NCBI RefSeq assembly: GCF_000178855.1
Contig: NZ_ADVG01000003.1
Location: 1,736,001 to 1,800,000 of the forward strand
DNA: 64,000 nt
Reading direction: 5' to 3'
Origin: Ktedonobacter racemifer DSM 44963
GTDB lineage: Bacteria > Chloroflexota > Ktedonobacteria > Ktedonobacterales > Ktedonobacteraceae
Below, in pieces: positions 35,197-45,389 of the stretch. The position numbers and the translations under genes were made by a program. A model generated the notes under the pieces. That model was not told the DNA's origin and did not search any database. It saw nothing but the letters and a program-made list of their open reading frames with translations. The first letter of the stretch is position 1; each line of letters starts with the position of its first letter.

Positions 35197-36772
35197 TCAC
35201 CCAACGCTTCCGTTCTCCCCCGAAAGGGAGAGCGGCTCTTGGTGGGGATAGGCAGGACTTTCGAGCCGACGCGCTCTAGCACGGGCAGCTTTGCCAGAAG
35301 CCACCACGCCCATGCTTGGGGGCAAGACATGCCCTTCATTCGCACGTTGGTGCAGATCCTCCATCACGGCTTGCAGGCGCGGCTCCGCACCTTCCCAGTC
35401 CGACTGGGTGACAGAGGGGATGGTCTGTTGGGGTTCCAGGTGAGAAAGCCGCGAAGGCCGAGTACAGATCGCGTTGCACCGGTCCACAGCCACAGGAACA
35501 GTGGTGCCAGCGCTGCGATCTGAGCTTCTTGACGTAGGCTCCGCAGGCATGACAATATTGGGAGAGTTGGGTCTTGAAGGCAGAAACTTCGCTCAGGGTG
35601 CCGCCAGTTTTTGCAACTATGCGGGCCAGATGTGCTACAAACATCCCTGGGGCGCGAAGTCCGATGCTTCTCCCATACTGCTTCTGCCATGCCACAAACG
35701 AGGTTTTTTCTAAGGTGATCGTGTTCCCCACCTTGACGATGTCGTGGGCAAGCTTGCCATGCAGGCTCTTGCGGTGGGCGGCCAGTTTTCTCTCCGCAGT
35801 GGCATGCTGCCTGCGCGTGGTCTTGTACCGCTGACTCTCGTTCCACCGCAAGCGCTTCTTGCCAGGTTTCTTCACGCGTCCCAACTCATCATAGTGCTCG
35901 GGATTGTTGGCGCGGCGTTGCCGCTCCATTTGGCGCTGGAGGCGTCGTTTCTTGCGGGCATTGGGGGCGAGTTGCTCACAGAAGGTCACCAACTGGGCTT
36001 TCCCCTCACGTGGGACGATGGCGAGCGTCTGGGGGCCAATATCGAGGCCAATGGTCTGGGTGCCCATCTTCTCGTGCTTTTTCTTGACAAAGGTGTGCCC
36101 CTCTAAGATGAGTTGCACAGAATACCGGTTGCCCTCAACATCAGCCCCTCTCGCTTGCGGAGAGGACGCTTTGCGACGGACCAGGCGCACATACTTGATC
36201 GTGTGGCGCAATCCATGCTGGATCACCGGGTCCAGCCAGTTGATGATGGCAGGGATGACCAGCTGGTTCCAGATGAGAAAGCCACCGTCCCCAGCGTTGG
36301 GGTCAAGCACAAAGCGCAGGCCGACATCGTTGCGCTTGCCTTCCACACTATCGATGCCACGCCCCTTGCTTCGAAAACGCACCCGTTTTGCTTTGCCGAC
36401 ACAGACGCGATTGACGGCTTGATAGGCTCGGGTGGCCAGGGGTTGCGCCATGGTGGCATCAATGTGGTCAACAAGCCACGAGACGCGGGCCGTTTTGGCA
36501 GAGGCATGCAGCTCGTATTCGGAAAAGTGATGCTTCTTGCGCAGCTGAGAGAAGGCCTGCGCGCGTTCCTCTCGCCTGGAGCGAGGGATGGCGCGTGCAC
36601 TCGCCCAGGCGGGGTCATTCCTCATCTGCTGGAGCCGTGTGTTGCCTTCAGAGAGCAGCGCATTATAGAGACAGCGTGCCGCTTCCAGATGCGCACGCAG
36701 CTGTCGTTCGCTGCTCCAGTCGACCTGGAGGGGGAACTCGATGAGAAATGTTGGCGTCTTGGCTCGCTTCAT
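35197..36772 (-). pseudogene. tnpB: TnpB (IS200/IS605 family) with C-terminal frameshift
   Basis: A long TnpB: GLDIGPQTLAI (RuvC Asp), TLEKTSFVAW (Glu), CHACG...CSCGCG zinc ribbon and QRDLYSAF (last Asp) are all in one frame from 36772. At about 35440 the frame is lost: the expected tail (HLEPQQTIPSVTQSDWEGAE to the stop at 35197) is in the neighbouring frame, while the main frame ends with unrelated residues at 35336. The catalytic residues lie before the break, so partial activity cannot be excluded. Confidence 0.78.
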
Positions 36773-36922
36773 CTGGGCTGACTGACCTTCCGTTGAATGC
36801 TATGAGGGTATTTTACCTCAAAAAAGCGGTATGTCAAGCGGAGAGCGCTAACGAGCAGGAGGAATGAGCATCACAAGCAGCTACCTCCCATCCAAGCCTC
36901 CCAACAAGGAAGAGCGATTCAT

Positions 36923-36950
36923 CCCCGGCATGAATGAACCGGGGCTTTTT
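36923..36950 (+). terminator. CCCCGG/CCGGGG hairpin with T-run
   Basis: A 6-bp GC stem (36923-36928 and 36939-36944) with a 10-base loop is followed by CTTTTT. It looks like an intrinsic terminator; it could also be an end hairpin left from an IS605 element. The surrounding 36773-36984 has no gene. Confidence 0.5.
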
Positions 36951-36984
36951 CGCTCGGTTTTCTGTAAGACGCTCGATGGAACAT

Positions 36985-37368
36985 CCTTGCTATTCATCGA
37001 TCTCGTCTTCCCGATCCTTGTCGGCCTTGCCAGTGGCATCACCACACGATTAAGAGGGTTACAGAAATTCCTCCACGGGGCTGTTCTTGCGCCCAGACCC
37101 ATCGCCTTGGGACTATGTCTTCTCGGATCGTAAGAAATGTTATGGCATGCTCTTTCACCTCAAGGATGGGGGCTCTATTGGTGGAGTATACGGTGGTGAA
37201 TCCTATGTCTCAACCTTTCCCCACCCAAAAGAAATTTACCTTGAGAAAGTCTGTACGGTTAAAAGGGAAGGCCAGTTGATAGGGTTGGTCCCCAAAACGA
37301 AGGGCCTGTTAATCTCAATGGACGCCTGTAATTTTGTCGAATTGTTCGAAGTTTCTTCAATAACGTGA
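36985..37368 (+). pseudogene. DUF6338 protein fragment, frameshifted
   Basis: LLFIDLVFPILVGLASGI and the following residues in one frame and PSPWDYVFSDRKKCYGMLFH...YGGESYVSTFPHPKEIYLEKV...NFVELFE in the next make up the C-terminal half of a DUF6338 protein; the frame changes at about 37098. The N-terminal membrane part is missing. DUF6338 has no known function. Confidence 0.6.
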
Positions 37369-37451
37369 GTTCTGGATAAACCAGGCTGATCAAGCAGCCA
37401 GAAGAGCGTGTTCGTTTCACGGTTGGCTTTCTTCAATTCTTTCCGAACTCT

Positions 37452-38714
37452 TTATTTAGAACCAGACATCTCGGCAAGGAGGCGGCGGAGAAACGCTTGT
37501 TCGGTGGCATTCTGGCAGAGTTCAAGCGCGCGGGCGTAGGCGATGCGAGCTTCGTCCAGGCTGCCTGTACGCCTCAGAAGGTCAGCACGTGCAGCATGAA
37601 ACAGATAATATTCGTTCAGTTCGGCGGTCTCTGCCAATTGATTAAGTAGACGTAACCCTTTGTCATAACCTGCTATCATTGCCACTGCGACGGCCCGGTT
37701 CAGGGCTACCACCGGTGAGGGCAGCATGCTGTACAGCGCATCATAGAGCATGACGATCTGGTACCAGTCAGTTTCTTCGTAGCGCCGGGCCTGGGCATGC
37801 AGTGCACTGATGGCAGCCTGGATCTGATAAGGGCCAGCTGTTCTCATCTTCAACGCTCGCTCCAAAATAGTACAGCCTTCTGTGATTTGTGCGTGATTCC
37901 ACTGTGTGCGATCCTGGTCTTCCAGCAGGATGAGTTCGTCATTCGGCGTGGTGCGTGCCTGGCGCCGAGCATCGTGCAGTAGCATCAAAGCCAGCAAGCC
38001 AAGCGCTTCGGCATCTTCTGCCAGCGCCGTTTCCTGCGCTAACAGCGCTGTCAGGACGCGCGTAAGGCGAATCGCCTCGGCACAGAGATCATGCCGGATT
38101 AGCTTGTCGCCGATTGGTGCGCTGTAGCCCGCATTGAAAATCAGGTACAGCACAGAAAGCACTGTATCGATGCGCTCAGCGATGGTATTGGCTGGTGGAA
38201 TCTGATAGGGAATCCTGGCATCTCGGATTTTGCGCTTGGCCCGCACCAGACGCTGCGCCATCGTCGTCTGTGTGACGAGAAAAGCACTGGCAATCTCAGC
38301 CGTCGTCAGGCCACCCAGAACCTGCAACGTTAAGGCAACCTGCGCTTCTTTCGCAAGGGCGGGATGGCAGCAGGTAAAGATCAGTTTTAAGCGCTCGTCG
38401 GGGATCTCGTGCATGTCCATGATGTCTTCTTCTTGCTCATCGTTGACGAGCGCTGTGAGGGTAGCTATCTTGCGAGTCAGGGTGTCTTGCCGCCGCAGCC
38501 GATCAATAGCTTTGCGCCGGGCAACGGTAGTAATCCATGCACCGGGATTGCCTGGAACGCCGTCCAGGGGCCAGCGTTCCAGGGCAAGTACAAGCGCATC
38601 TTGCATCGCGTCTTCCACCAGTTCGAGATCGCGGATGCTGCTATAGAGTGCAGCAATCACGCGACCAGCCTCCTGTTGAAAGGTGTATTCGATCACATCG
38701 TGCAATGCGCTCAT
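37452..38714 (-). CDS. ECF42-type RNA polymerase sigma factor with TPR-like C-terminal domain
   Basis: A 420-residue sigma factor of the ECF42 (DUF6596) group: sigma2 (YSSIRDLELVEDAMQDALVLAL; WITTVARRKAIDRLRR), sigma4 (QVLGGLTTAEIASAFLV...RLVRAKRKI) and a 200-residue helical extension (AGYSAPIGD..., LNRAVAVAM, LHAARADLLRR). The extension is thought to replace an anti-sigma factor. I chose ATG 38714 (MSALHDVIEYTF) since the preceding 52 codons overlap the YCII gene. The YCII gene 10 bases upstream is the usual partner. Confidence 0.88.
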   Translation of the reverse strand: MSALHDVIEYTFQQEAGRVIAALYSSIRDLELVEDAMQDALVLALERWPLDGVPGNPGAWITTVARRKAIDRLRRQDTLTRKIATLTALVNDEQEEDIMDMHEIPDERLKLIFTCCHPALAKEAQVALTLQVLGGLTTAEIASAFLVTQTTMAQRLVRAKRKIRDARIPYQIPPANTIAERIDTVLSVLYLIFNAGYSAPIGDKLIRHDLCAEAIRLTRVLTALLAQETALAEDAEALGLLALMLLHDARRQARTTPNDELILLEDQDRTQWNHAQITEGCTILERALKMRTAGPYQIQAAISALHAQARRYEETDWYQIVMLYDALYSMLPSPVVALNRAVAVAMIAGYDKGLRLLNQLAETAELNEYYLFHAARADLLRRTGSLDEARIAYARALELCQNATEQAFLRRLLAEMSGSK

Positions 38715-38724
38715 CGTGGTTGGT

Positions 38725-39072
38725 CTACCTTTCCACAATTGGACGAATTTCGATGGAACCATACGCCACGTTGGGCATTCTCTCCGCCAGAGCGAGCGCT
38801 TCGTCCAGATCTTTGCACTGTAGTATGAAGTAGCCAGCGAGTTGCTCCTTCGTTTCGGCAAAGGGCCCATCGGTGATCAGCTTCTGGGAGTTACGCACAC
38901 GCACAGTCGTTGCCGTGCTGGCTGGCTGGAGTTGACTGCCGTCGCGCATAATGCCACGCTCGCTCACCGCCTGGGCCAGGGCTGCGTAGTCTCGCTCCAT
39001 AGCAGAGAGTTCTTCCTGTGTCATCGTAGCATAAGCTTCTCTGTCTGCATAGATCAAGAATGCATATTGCAT
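38725..39072 (-). CDS. YCII/DGPF-domain protein, partner of ECF42 sigma factor
   Basis: A 115-residue YCII-fold protein: MQYAFLIYADREAY, the signature ITDGPFAETKEQLAGYFILQC and a C-terminal IEIRPI. This type is regularly encoded next to ECF42 sigma factors and is presumed to be part of the signalling or its target; no enzyme activity is proven. It is the first gene of a two-gene operon with the sigma factor. Confidence 0.88.
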   Translation of the reverse strand: MQYAFLIYADREAYATMTQEELSAMERDYAALAQAVSERGIMRDGSQLQPASTATTVRVRNSQKLITDGPFAETKEQLAGYFILQCKDLDEALALAERMPNVAYGSIEIRPIVER

Positions 39073-39343
39073 AGTCGTTCGTTCTTTCTTTAACTGATAG
39101 AGATTTAGTAGCGTCCTTCACGCTATTCTGTCATAACGACGAATGGCATATCGTCAAATCGACAGCCTACCACATCAATTTTCTATTTTTCTTGACGAAT
39201 TGATATTCAACATGAGTTTTGGATAAGCAGACCTTTCTCCGATGAGCTATGATAGGAGCAAAACCAACCGCTTCTATTTGTCATCGGAGGGATCTCGTTA
39301 TGAGTTTACAGGAAACGAGCCAGAAAGCCCCAATCTTTTAAGT

Positions 39344-40780
39344 CTGTCTTTTACCCACATTTTACAAACGGAGGTGAAAAGCCAAATGAGCGCCCTCAAG
39401 CAGTGCCTGCAAGTGGAGCCAGCCCTTCCAAAGGGTTTTCCAGCCAGGAGGCCCGTCACCTCGACGCGCCAAGAACCCTCCCATGCGCGCAATCTCTGTC
39501 CAGAAGGTCTCAACCGTCATGGTGGAAGGCAAGAGACCGACGTGAGCAGCCAGGATCGTGAGCGTTTCTGGCTCGATGACCTCATGGGCCGGGCTTTCTG
39601 GCGCTTGACGGGAGAGATCACGCACTTGCAACAAACGCACGGCGAGAGGAGAGAGCATTCCCAGCAAGCGGATCAGGCGCTCGGCGCTTTGGACTTGCCG
39701 CTCTTCGATACGACATCCCGTTTTGAGGCAATGGTGATAGTCCTCCACCCGCCAGCGAGCGCGATACCACTCGACCCGTTGCCAGGCTTGCTCACAAGTT
39801 GTCCCGACCAGAGAGGTCAACAGAATCCATTCGAGCAGCTCTTCGCCTTTTGGAGCCCCTTCTTCCCACACCCGAATGACCCAGACAGGCAAGGGAGGAA
39901 GTTTGTTGAGACGGCTATCATTGCGCGGTGGCAGCAGTTCAAGAGAGGTCCACGACAGATACAACGTGGTAGAACGAGCCTGGTGCCCATGCCGAGCGGG
40001 AAGATCAAACGGACGCACGTCCGAACTTGGCTGCGAACGGACCTGCTCAAAGAGATACCCGAGCGTTCCCTCCTGGGTTTGAACACGCCGATCTTGCGTC
40101 GCACGCACAACAAAGTGCGTATCGATGCTTCGGCAAACGTGCAGGAACTCAAAGATATCGGCTCCACGATCTGCTACCTGCACCCGCACACTCGATGCGG
40201 GAGAGGGTCCAATGTGCTGGACACATTGGTGCCAGATATCGGTTTCTTTCTCGCGCCTGCACCGCTGCGCTCGAGTTTCGCCTTTGGGTGCAGGAATGCG
40301 AATGAAGGGACATTGATAGGCACACCCCAGCACCGCCCGGCTGTCCGGTTCAACGGCCAGGACGGTTTGCAGGTACATCCCACGCCCATTCCCATTGCCG
40401 ATTTCTCCCAAGCCGCTCATTTTGCGCCGATGGCTCAAATCCAGGTCCGTCGTATCCTGTACCAGCAACACAAGTGGCAAGGTATCCATGCGCAGGCGTG
40501 TCTGTTGCCAATGGGGTTGCATCAGCGCATCAAAGGTGACATTGGGTTCATCAAGCAGTCGATACACGGCTTTTGCATCTTTCCAGGTCTGCGCCTGGGC
40601 TGGCAGCGAGGCTGCGGGCTCCTCGGCCATGTGAGCCGCTGTCGTCACGGCCCGCCTCGTGCGGCGCATGTCTTTCAGTTGCGTCTGTCCAAAGGTAGCT
40701 TCTGCCCATTGCTCTGGGTCCAGAATCTCTTGCGTTTTCATCTCTCCATTCTATACGATTGTAAATTGTGGGTAAAAGAC
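39344..40780 (-). mobile_element. complete IS4-family insertion sequence with 11-bp target duplication
   Basis: The ends CTGTCTTTTACCCACATTTT at 39344 and the inverse ending at 40780 agree over 22 of 23 bases. ATCTTTTAAGT is present directly outside both ends (39333-39343 and 40781-40791). The 1437-bp element has one intact transposase gene, so it is recent and probably active. Confidence 0.9.
39362..40741 (-). CDS. IS4-family (Tn5/IS50-like) transposase
   Basis: A complete 459-residue transposase. The N-terminus has the Tn5-type DNA-binding domain (EQWAEATFGQTQLKD...KAVYRLLDEPNVTF), followed by DDE residues in LVQDTTDLDLSH, VADRGADIFEF and the IS4 signature Y-2-R-3-E-6-K (YRARWRVEDYHHCLK). 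Everything needed for cut-and-paste movement is present. Confidence 0.92.
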   Translation of the reverse strand: MKTQEILDPEQWAEATFGQTQLKDMRRTRRAVTTAAHMAEEPAASLPAQAQTWKDAKAVYRLLDEPNVTFDALMQPHWQQTRLRMDTLPLVLLVQDTTDLDLSHRRKMSGLGEIGNGNGRGMYLQTVLAVEPDSRAVLGCAYQCPFIRIPAPKGETRAQRCRREKETDIWHQCVQHIGPSPASSVRVQVADRGADIFEFLHVCRSIDTHFVVRATQDRRVQTQEGTLGYLFEQVRSQPSSDVRPFDLPARHGHQARSTTLYLSWTSLELLPPRNDSRLNKLPPLPVWVIRVWEEGAPKGEELLEWILLTSLVGTTCEQAWQRVEWYRARWRVEDYHHCLKTGCRIEERQVQSAERLIRLLGMLSPLAVRLLQVRDLSRQAPESPAHEVIEPETLTILAAHVGLLPSTMTVETFWTEIARMGGFLARRGDGPPGWKTLWKGWLHLQALLEGAHLAFHLRL

Positions 40781-40787
40781 AGATCTT

Positions 40788-40982
40788 TTAAGTGGGGGAT
40801 GAATGGCTCTTCCTTGTTTGGGGTGGATTGGGTGGAGTTGGACAGTAGGACGGATCATACCACAACAGGAATGCATCCACGGCACGTCGTACCAATTCCG
40901 CGACAGGGACACCCTCTTTCTCAGCTTGCTCATGCAATTTTTGGTGTTGCTTTTCATTCAGGTAAATGTTTGTACGTCTCAC
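40788..40982 (-). CDS. ribbon-helix-helix (CopG-like) protein
   Basis: A 64-residue protein beginning RRTNIYLNEKQHQKLHEQAE, a typical ribbon-helix-helix DNA-binding domain, followed by VPVAELVRRAVDAFLL and a proline-rich tail. I chose the GTG at 40982 (AGAGGTG 5 bases upstream); ATG 41003 is an alternative. It may be an orphan antitoxin or repressor; no toxin gene is adjacent. Its TAA falls inside the target duplication of the IS4 element, so insertion left the gene intact. Confidence 0.7.
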   Translation of the reverse strand: MRRTNIYLNEKQHQKLHEQAEKEGVPVAELVRRAVDAFLLWYDPSYCPTPPNPPQTRKSHSSPT

Positions 40983-41057
40983 TCTTTCACCTCTTGCATA
41001 CATCAGAATTTTGATGTATAATTATCGCATAACAAAGAGGAAAGGGGCAAGGGCGCA

Positions 41058-42186
41058 ATGCTCATCTACGAATACAAAATCGAGGGCAACAAGGCACAAT
41101 ACGCTGCCATTGATGAAGCTATTCGCAGTGTGCAATTCATTCGCAATACGTGCTTGCGTTTGTGGATAGATGACCACGCGACCAGGAATGACTTGCAACT
41201 GTATTGCGCCGTTCTTGCCAAAGAACACCCCTTTGCTTTTTCTCTCAATTCCCAGGCTCGGCAAACAGCAGCAGACCGGGCGTGGACTGCCATCTCTCGC
41301 TTCTATGACAACTGCCGTAACCACAAGCCCGGCAAGAAGGGCTATCCCCGCTTTCAGCACGATAACCGCTCGGTGGAGTACAAGACGACCGGGTGGAAAC
41401 TCGACCCTGATGGCAAGCACATCACCTTCACCGATGGTTGCGCTATCGGTCGCTTGCGCCTGATCGGCAGTCGTGATCTTGCCACCCGCCCCATCCCCGA
41501 CATCAAGCGCGTTCGTCTCATCCGTCGTGCCGATGGCTACTACTGCCAGTTTGCTGTGGTTGCCGAGCGGCATATCGAGCATCTTCTCACTGGTAAGCAG
41601 GTTGGGATTGATGTTGGCTTGAACGCGTTCTCTACCAATTCGGAAGGCAATACGGTTGAGAACCCTCGCCACTATCGCAAAGCAGAAAACCGCCTGAAAC
41701 GCTTGCAACGTCGCCTCTCCAAGAAGCACAAGAAGAGTCAGAACCGCAAGAAAGCTCGCAAAGCTGTCGCAAAAGCGCATTTGAAAGTCCAAAGGCAGCG
41801 CGAAGATTTTGCCAGGAAGCAGGCAAACGCGCTCGTCTCGTCTCACGATCCTCTTTGCCTTTGAAGAGTTGCAGATTCGCAATATGGTCAGAAATAGACA
41901 CCTTGCCAAGAGCATCCACGATGCTGGATGGGGTCTATTTCTGACCTGGGTCAAATACTATGCGGCAATGCATGGTATCCCTGTTGTGGCCGCCCCGCCA
42001 CACTATACCAGTCAGAACTGTTCAGCCTGTGGCACGCTCGTCAAGAAGAGCCTGAGTGTCCGAACTCACCTCTGCACAGGATGCGGTGTCGTGCTGGATC
42101 GAGATCACAACGCCGCGATGAACATTTTGCAAAAAGCGCTCAGTACCGTAGGGCATACGGGAACTGATGCACCGTTGAGTGCATGA
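41058..42186 (+). pseudogene. tnpB: TnpB (IS200/IS605 family) split by a frameshift
   Basis: The N-terminal part (MLIYEYKIEGNKAQYAAIDE through GIDVGLNAFST) runs to about 41850; the rest (FAFEELQIRN, CSACG...CTGCG, VLDRDHNAAMN) is in the next frame to 42186. The break is in the sequence between the RuvC Asp and Glu segments, so no full nuclease is made unless frameshifting occurs. The right-end hairpin CCCCC...GGGGG is at 42262-42282. Confidence 0.8.
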
Positions 42187-42291
42187 AACGCTTCTGGACA
42201 GGAAGGCCGCTACTGTCTCTCAGCAATGGGAGTGAGCAAGCCGCCTGGATGAAGGAAGAATCCCCCTGGATGTATCCGGGGGAGTGTCAAA

Positions 42292-42762
42292 AGGCATATA
42301 GCTTCGAAAAGAGAAATAAATTTAAGAGAAGCCGAAAAGTTGAAAATTGAGTATAGTTTGGGGAAAACTCGGGGGAACCTTCATGATGAATTGAAAGATG
42401 TTATCGCTTCAGTTTGCATAACATGGATGGACGCAATGGAATTGTCGATTGAAGAATTATCTCAAGGGGAAGTACTGCCATCAGCAATTTACCTGGTAGG
42501 GGGTGGATCAGCACTTCCTGACATTCTTACACAACTTACCGCCTTTCCCTGGCAAGAAAAACTTCCTTTTTCACGACCACCTGAGATACGTGTTGTGAAA
42601 CCGGAAATGGTTTCCTATATCTCTAATCCTCAACAGGCACAAAACAACTATCAATATGTTACTCCACTGGCGTTAGGCTATGTTGCGGTTGAACTTGAAA
42701 ATGGGGAAACCAATGTACTGGAACCTCTTCTTTACCAGGCAATTGACAAATTGAACCTTTAA
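42292..42762 (+). pseudogene. C-terminal fragment of an FtsA/PilM-like actin-fold ATPase
   Basis: From just beyond the tnpB right end the frame reads INLREAEKLKIEYSLG, later IYLVGGGSALPDILTQL and YVTPLALGYVAVE, which correspond to the second half of FtsA/PilM-type ATPases including the adenosine-binding GGGS loop. The first half is absent, so the tnpB element probably cut the gene. No start codon with a good ribosome-binding site is visible. The 131-residue membrane protein that follows was likely its operon partner. Confidence 0.6.
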
Positions 42763-42947
42763 TGAATTGTGCAATTTTCTAATTAGATAGTGATAATATG
42801 GGTAATTGCAAAACATGTATTGTAAATTCATCATATGCATGCGTCTATTAGAGTAAGCTCACTATTTCCCATTGCCGTAGTGGCTACAACAACGATGATA
42901 GCTTCTGACTGAAATGTAGAAGGATTTAAAAAGGGGAGAGTTATTGT

Positions 42948-43343
42948 ATGGGGACCTTGCTTCGCTATTTTGATTTAAATACACGCATTACCACAATATA
43001 TATCAAGGCGATACCCAGCGATGGTTTCGAATTTGCTAAACCCGTTACCCCTCCTTCAATCCCTCTGTGGAAACAGCTGCTGCTTTACCTGGGGACTATC
43101 ATCGGAGTACTCTTCAGTTCGAGCATTATGCAGTTTCAAACAAACCAGGATATCCAGCTCCATATTACCCTTTCTGCCGTCGTACTCTCTGCAATTATCG
43201 CCATTGTTATCCTTCCAGGAATTTATGAAAAAGCTATCAACCCCACATCGCCATTTATTGTACAGATTGGGCTTTTTGTCCAACAAGGGGTGTTCTGGTC
43301 TGTCTTGCTTACCGCCATTGGTAAAGCGATTGGCATCCACTAA
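42948..43343 (+). CDS. small integral membrane protein, unknown function
   Basis: A 131-residue protein with a soluble N-terminal 40 residues and three hydrophobic helices (LLLYLGTIIGVLFSSSIM; ITLSAVVLSAIIAIVILPGI; GLFVQQGVFWSVLLTAIG). AAAGGGGAGAG stands before the ATG. Base composition is AT-richer than elsewhere, like the FtsA-like fragment, so both came in together or belong to an older local region. I do not recognise the family. Confidence 0.65.
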   Translation: MGTLLRYFDLNTRITTIYIKAIPSDGFEFAKPVTPPSIPLWKQLLLYLGTIIGVLFSSSIMQFQTNQDIQLHITLSAVVLSAIIAIVILPGIYEKAINPTSPFIVQIGLFVQQGVFWSVLLTAIGKAIGIH

Positions 43344-44345
43344 TCTTGTCTAAGCGAAAATGCAGGAGTTGCTGGTCTGTCCAGGATAGAATATGCGACA
43401 TCATAAAGTGTATGTAGAGCTGTGGGTTCGTAGTTCTGATGCCTCTTGTCGACAGTTCGTCCGTACGCTGAATGCTTGATTATTTCTCCCTCTATCCAAA
43501 GAGCAACCCCTGGAAAAACATCTCTTCAATTCGAATGGGGAGCAGTTCGATGGAAAAAGCTTTGCCAGAGCCGCTTTTGTTAGATTGCTTCTTAATTTTT
43601 TAGCAATACATCAGTAACGCTAAAGTTTTGTAATTTGCCTACCCTTCTAAGGGTTTTCTTTCTGACTCGTTTCTCGTCTGCTTCATATCCTCACTTTAGA
43701 GGATAACCTTTAAGAGAGATATGAGCATGATGAAGAAGTACTTTATTTGACTTCACCTATTCACTTTAAGAGAAAAAATATCTTATGATAAGCGTTACTA
43801 ATGTAAGTAGAAACATTTTAGGAGTAGGAGCCTCATGTCCATTTCAACACTCTATCGTTGCATGCGCTCACTCGAGGCGATCAAAAACTATGCTATAGCG
43901 GTGGATTGGAATGCTTCATCGCGTGCTTTGAAACCAGGCTCGCAGGAAGGTCTATTTGAACGCTCCTTGTCTCCAGAGAGTTCCCGATGCTCCAGGAATA
44001 GCTTACATCGGGCGAACACTCGGTACTATCGTTTCTATGATGATTGCCAATTTTGGAGCATTATCTTTACCTCTTCATTTGAGGAAGTTGATGGTTGTGA
44101 TGTTAACTTCTCCGCTTGTGCATTGTCGGAGTGGGTTGCGCGAATACCGGGTCTTTTTTAGTCTCCAGATGCGAGTGCTTTACGAGCACTCGCTGAAAAT
44201 GCCATAGAAGTCAAAAGCGAACAATGGACAGTATATCGCCCATTAGGTAAGTCGTAACTTGTGATGGGGGAAGTAGGGACAATAAAGTTTCTCCTGATAC
44301 GTTGGGCAATTGATTGGTTACACTGAGCTGTGGGCATAATGTTTC
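43344..44345. other. 1-kb AT-rich region without a supported gene
   Basis: Reading frames here are short and unlike known proteins. The best candidate is an ATG at 43835 with AGGAGTAGGAG upstream, 108 codons (MSISTLYRCMRSLEAIKNYA), which could be a frameshifted gene start because a neighbouring frame contains hydrophobic residues (YIGRTLGTIVSMMIANFGAL). A 7-bp hairpin TATCCTC/GAGGATA lies at 43686-43705. Confidence 0.4.
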
Positions 44346-44468
44346 TACTGCTGCGTTCCTCATTGGTATGAATAAAACGCTGAATCAAGGTCTAGAGCTA
44401 AAGTAGGCATGCTCTACCCATAGGTTTAGCTAGCAGGAATGTCAGCGCCAATGAGGAACGCAGCACTA
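44346..44468. mobile_element. 123-bp MITE with IS630-type ends, copy 1
   Basis: TACTGCTGCGTTCCTCATTGG is inverted at the other end (CCAATGAGGAACGCAGCACTA). A second copy of equal length and orientation is at 48507-48629. The ends match those of the IS630 element at 50568 (TAGTGCTCAATTCCTCATTGG), which could mobilise them. Confidence 0.75.
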
Positions 44469-44470
44469 CC

Positions 44471-44592
44471 GGTAGTTTGTTGCCTTGGGATTTTGCCCCG
44501 TTTTAAACCCATCAAGTGAGGACAATCTGTGCTTAAATGGCTCTGGATAGCTATCCAATATCAGGCGCAAAATCCCGAGGCAACAAACTACC
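44471..44592. mobile_element. 122-bp MITE with GGTAGTTTGTTG ends
   Basis: GGTAGTTTGTTGCCTTGGGA at 44471 is inverted at 44567-44592 with one mismatch in 26. The first twelve bases are also those of the sequence before the IS701 transposase at 48632, suggesting the same transposase family. Non-coding. Confidence 0.7.
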
Positions 44593-44593
44593 G

Positions 44594-45265
44594 CTACAGC
44601 GGTGTTCACAAAGATTGAGCTACCTCGTTCTTTGGCCTTTCTTTCAAACCAGAGGGCTCGCCCTGGTAATCTCCGTGTGATGAGATTGCCATCTCTTCTC
44701 CCTGATGCATACACTAGCCTTAAGTAGGATATTCTTTTTCTCGGCTTGTAGAGCGATTGAGCATTGCTAAAAGGAGCTCTGAGATGGGGAAAAGCTTGCA
44801 ACATGTCACACAGCGCAAGCAGAAACGGGGTGGAACGCCTGGAGGGAAGCCCATTTCTCACGCACGCTCTCTGGGGGAAGCACGCAAGCGACGCAACCAA
44901 GTAGAAGCCATCTGGGAGTCTTTCCCGGAGGGTCTTATTGCGTGTGACCGCCACCAGAAGATTGTCCGGATCAATGCCGCTGCTCGCAAGCTCTTTGAAG
45001 TGGTTTCCAAAACCCAATGCCAGGGAAGAAACCATCAGCACTTTCTCACCTCCTACATCAGTTCCGATGAGCAGCTCCCATGCGCTTCGAGAGAGCAATG
45101 GCTGATGAACCTCGCTCTTGCTGGGACAACAGGAGCCGGTTTGCCAGAACAGATGCTGCTGCATCTGCCTTCCGGGCGCAAGATCTCGGTCACGGTTCGC
45201 ACCTTTCCCGTGAGTGCTCACAGGTGCGACACGGAAGAAACCGTCTCGGTCTTCCATTGGTGGCA
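44594..45265 (+). mobile_element. truncated copy of the PAS-carrying TIR element
   Basis: About 670 bp from TACAGCGGTGTTCACAAAG to GGTGGCA are an inverted copy of 47839-48508, with one base difference noticed in the coding part. Only one terminal repeat is retained; the other end is lost at 45265. Confidence 0.85.
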
Positions 45266-45389
45266 AGCAATAAGCAGAAAACTGGCAGAGACAATCAAAC
45301 GGGAATGTGGGGTGAACTATCACCCAACGCATAGAAGAGAGGGGATTATATGGGACATAATTCATACGCCAACAAAGTCGCATTTGTGA
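44784..45389 (+). pseudogene. PAS-domain sensor fragment, truncated copy
   Basis: The first 160 residues are identical to the protein at 47378-48319 (MGKSLQHVTQRKQ; PAS core EAIWESFPEGLIACDRHQKIVRIN). After VFHWWQ the frame runs into foreign sequence (ETIKRECGVNYHPTH, resembling an IS630 transposase piece) and overlaps the start of the SDR gene. AAAAGGAGCTCTGAG precedes the ATG. Confidence 0.7.

Noticed and set aside
39300..39341. 13-residue frame (MSLQETSQKAPIF) with GGAGGG upstream just before the IS4 element
   Set aside because: Too short to support and its stop does not depend on the insertion.
39242..41014. 590-codon open frame on the plus strand
   Set aside because: It is antisense to the intact IS4 transposase, whose residues and ends are conclusive.
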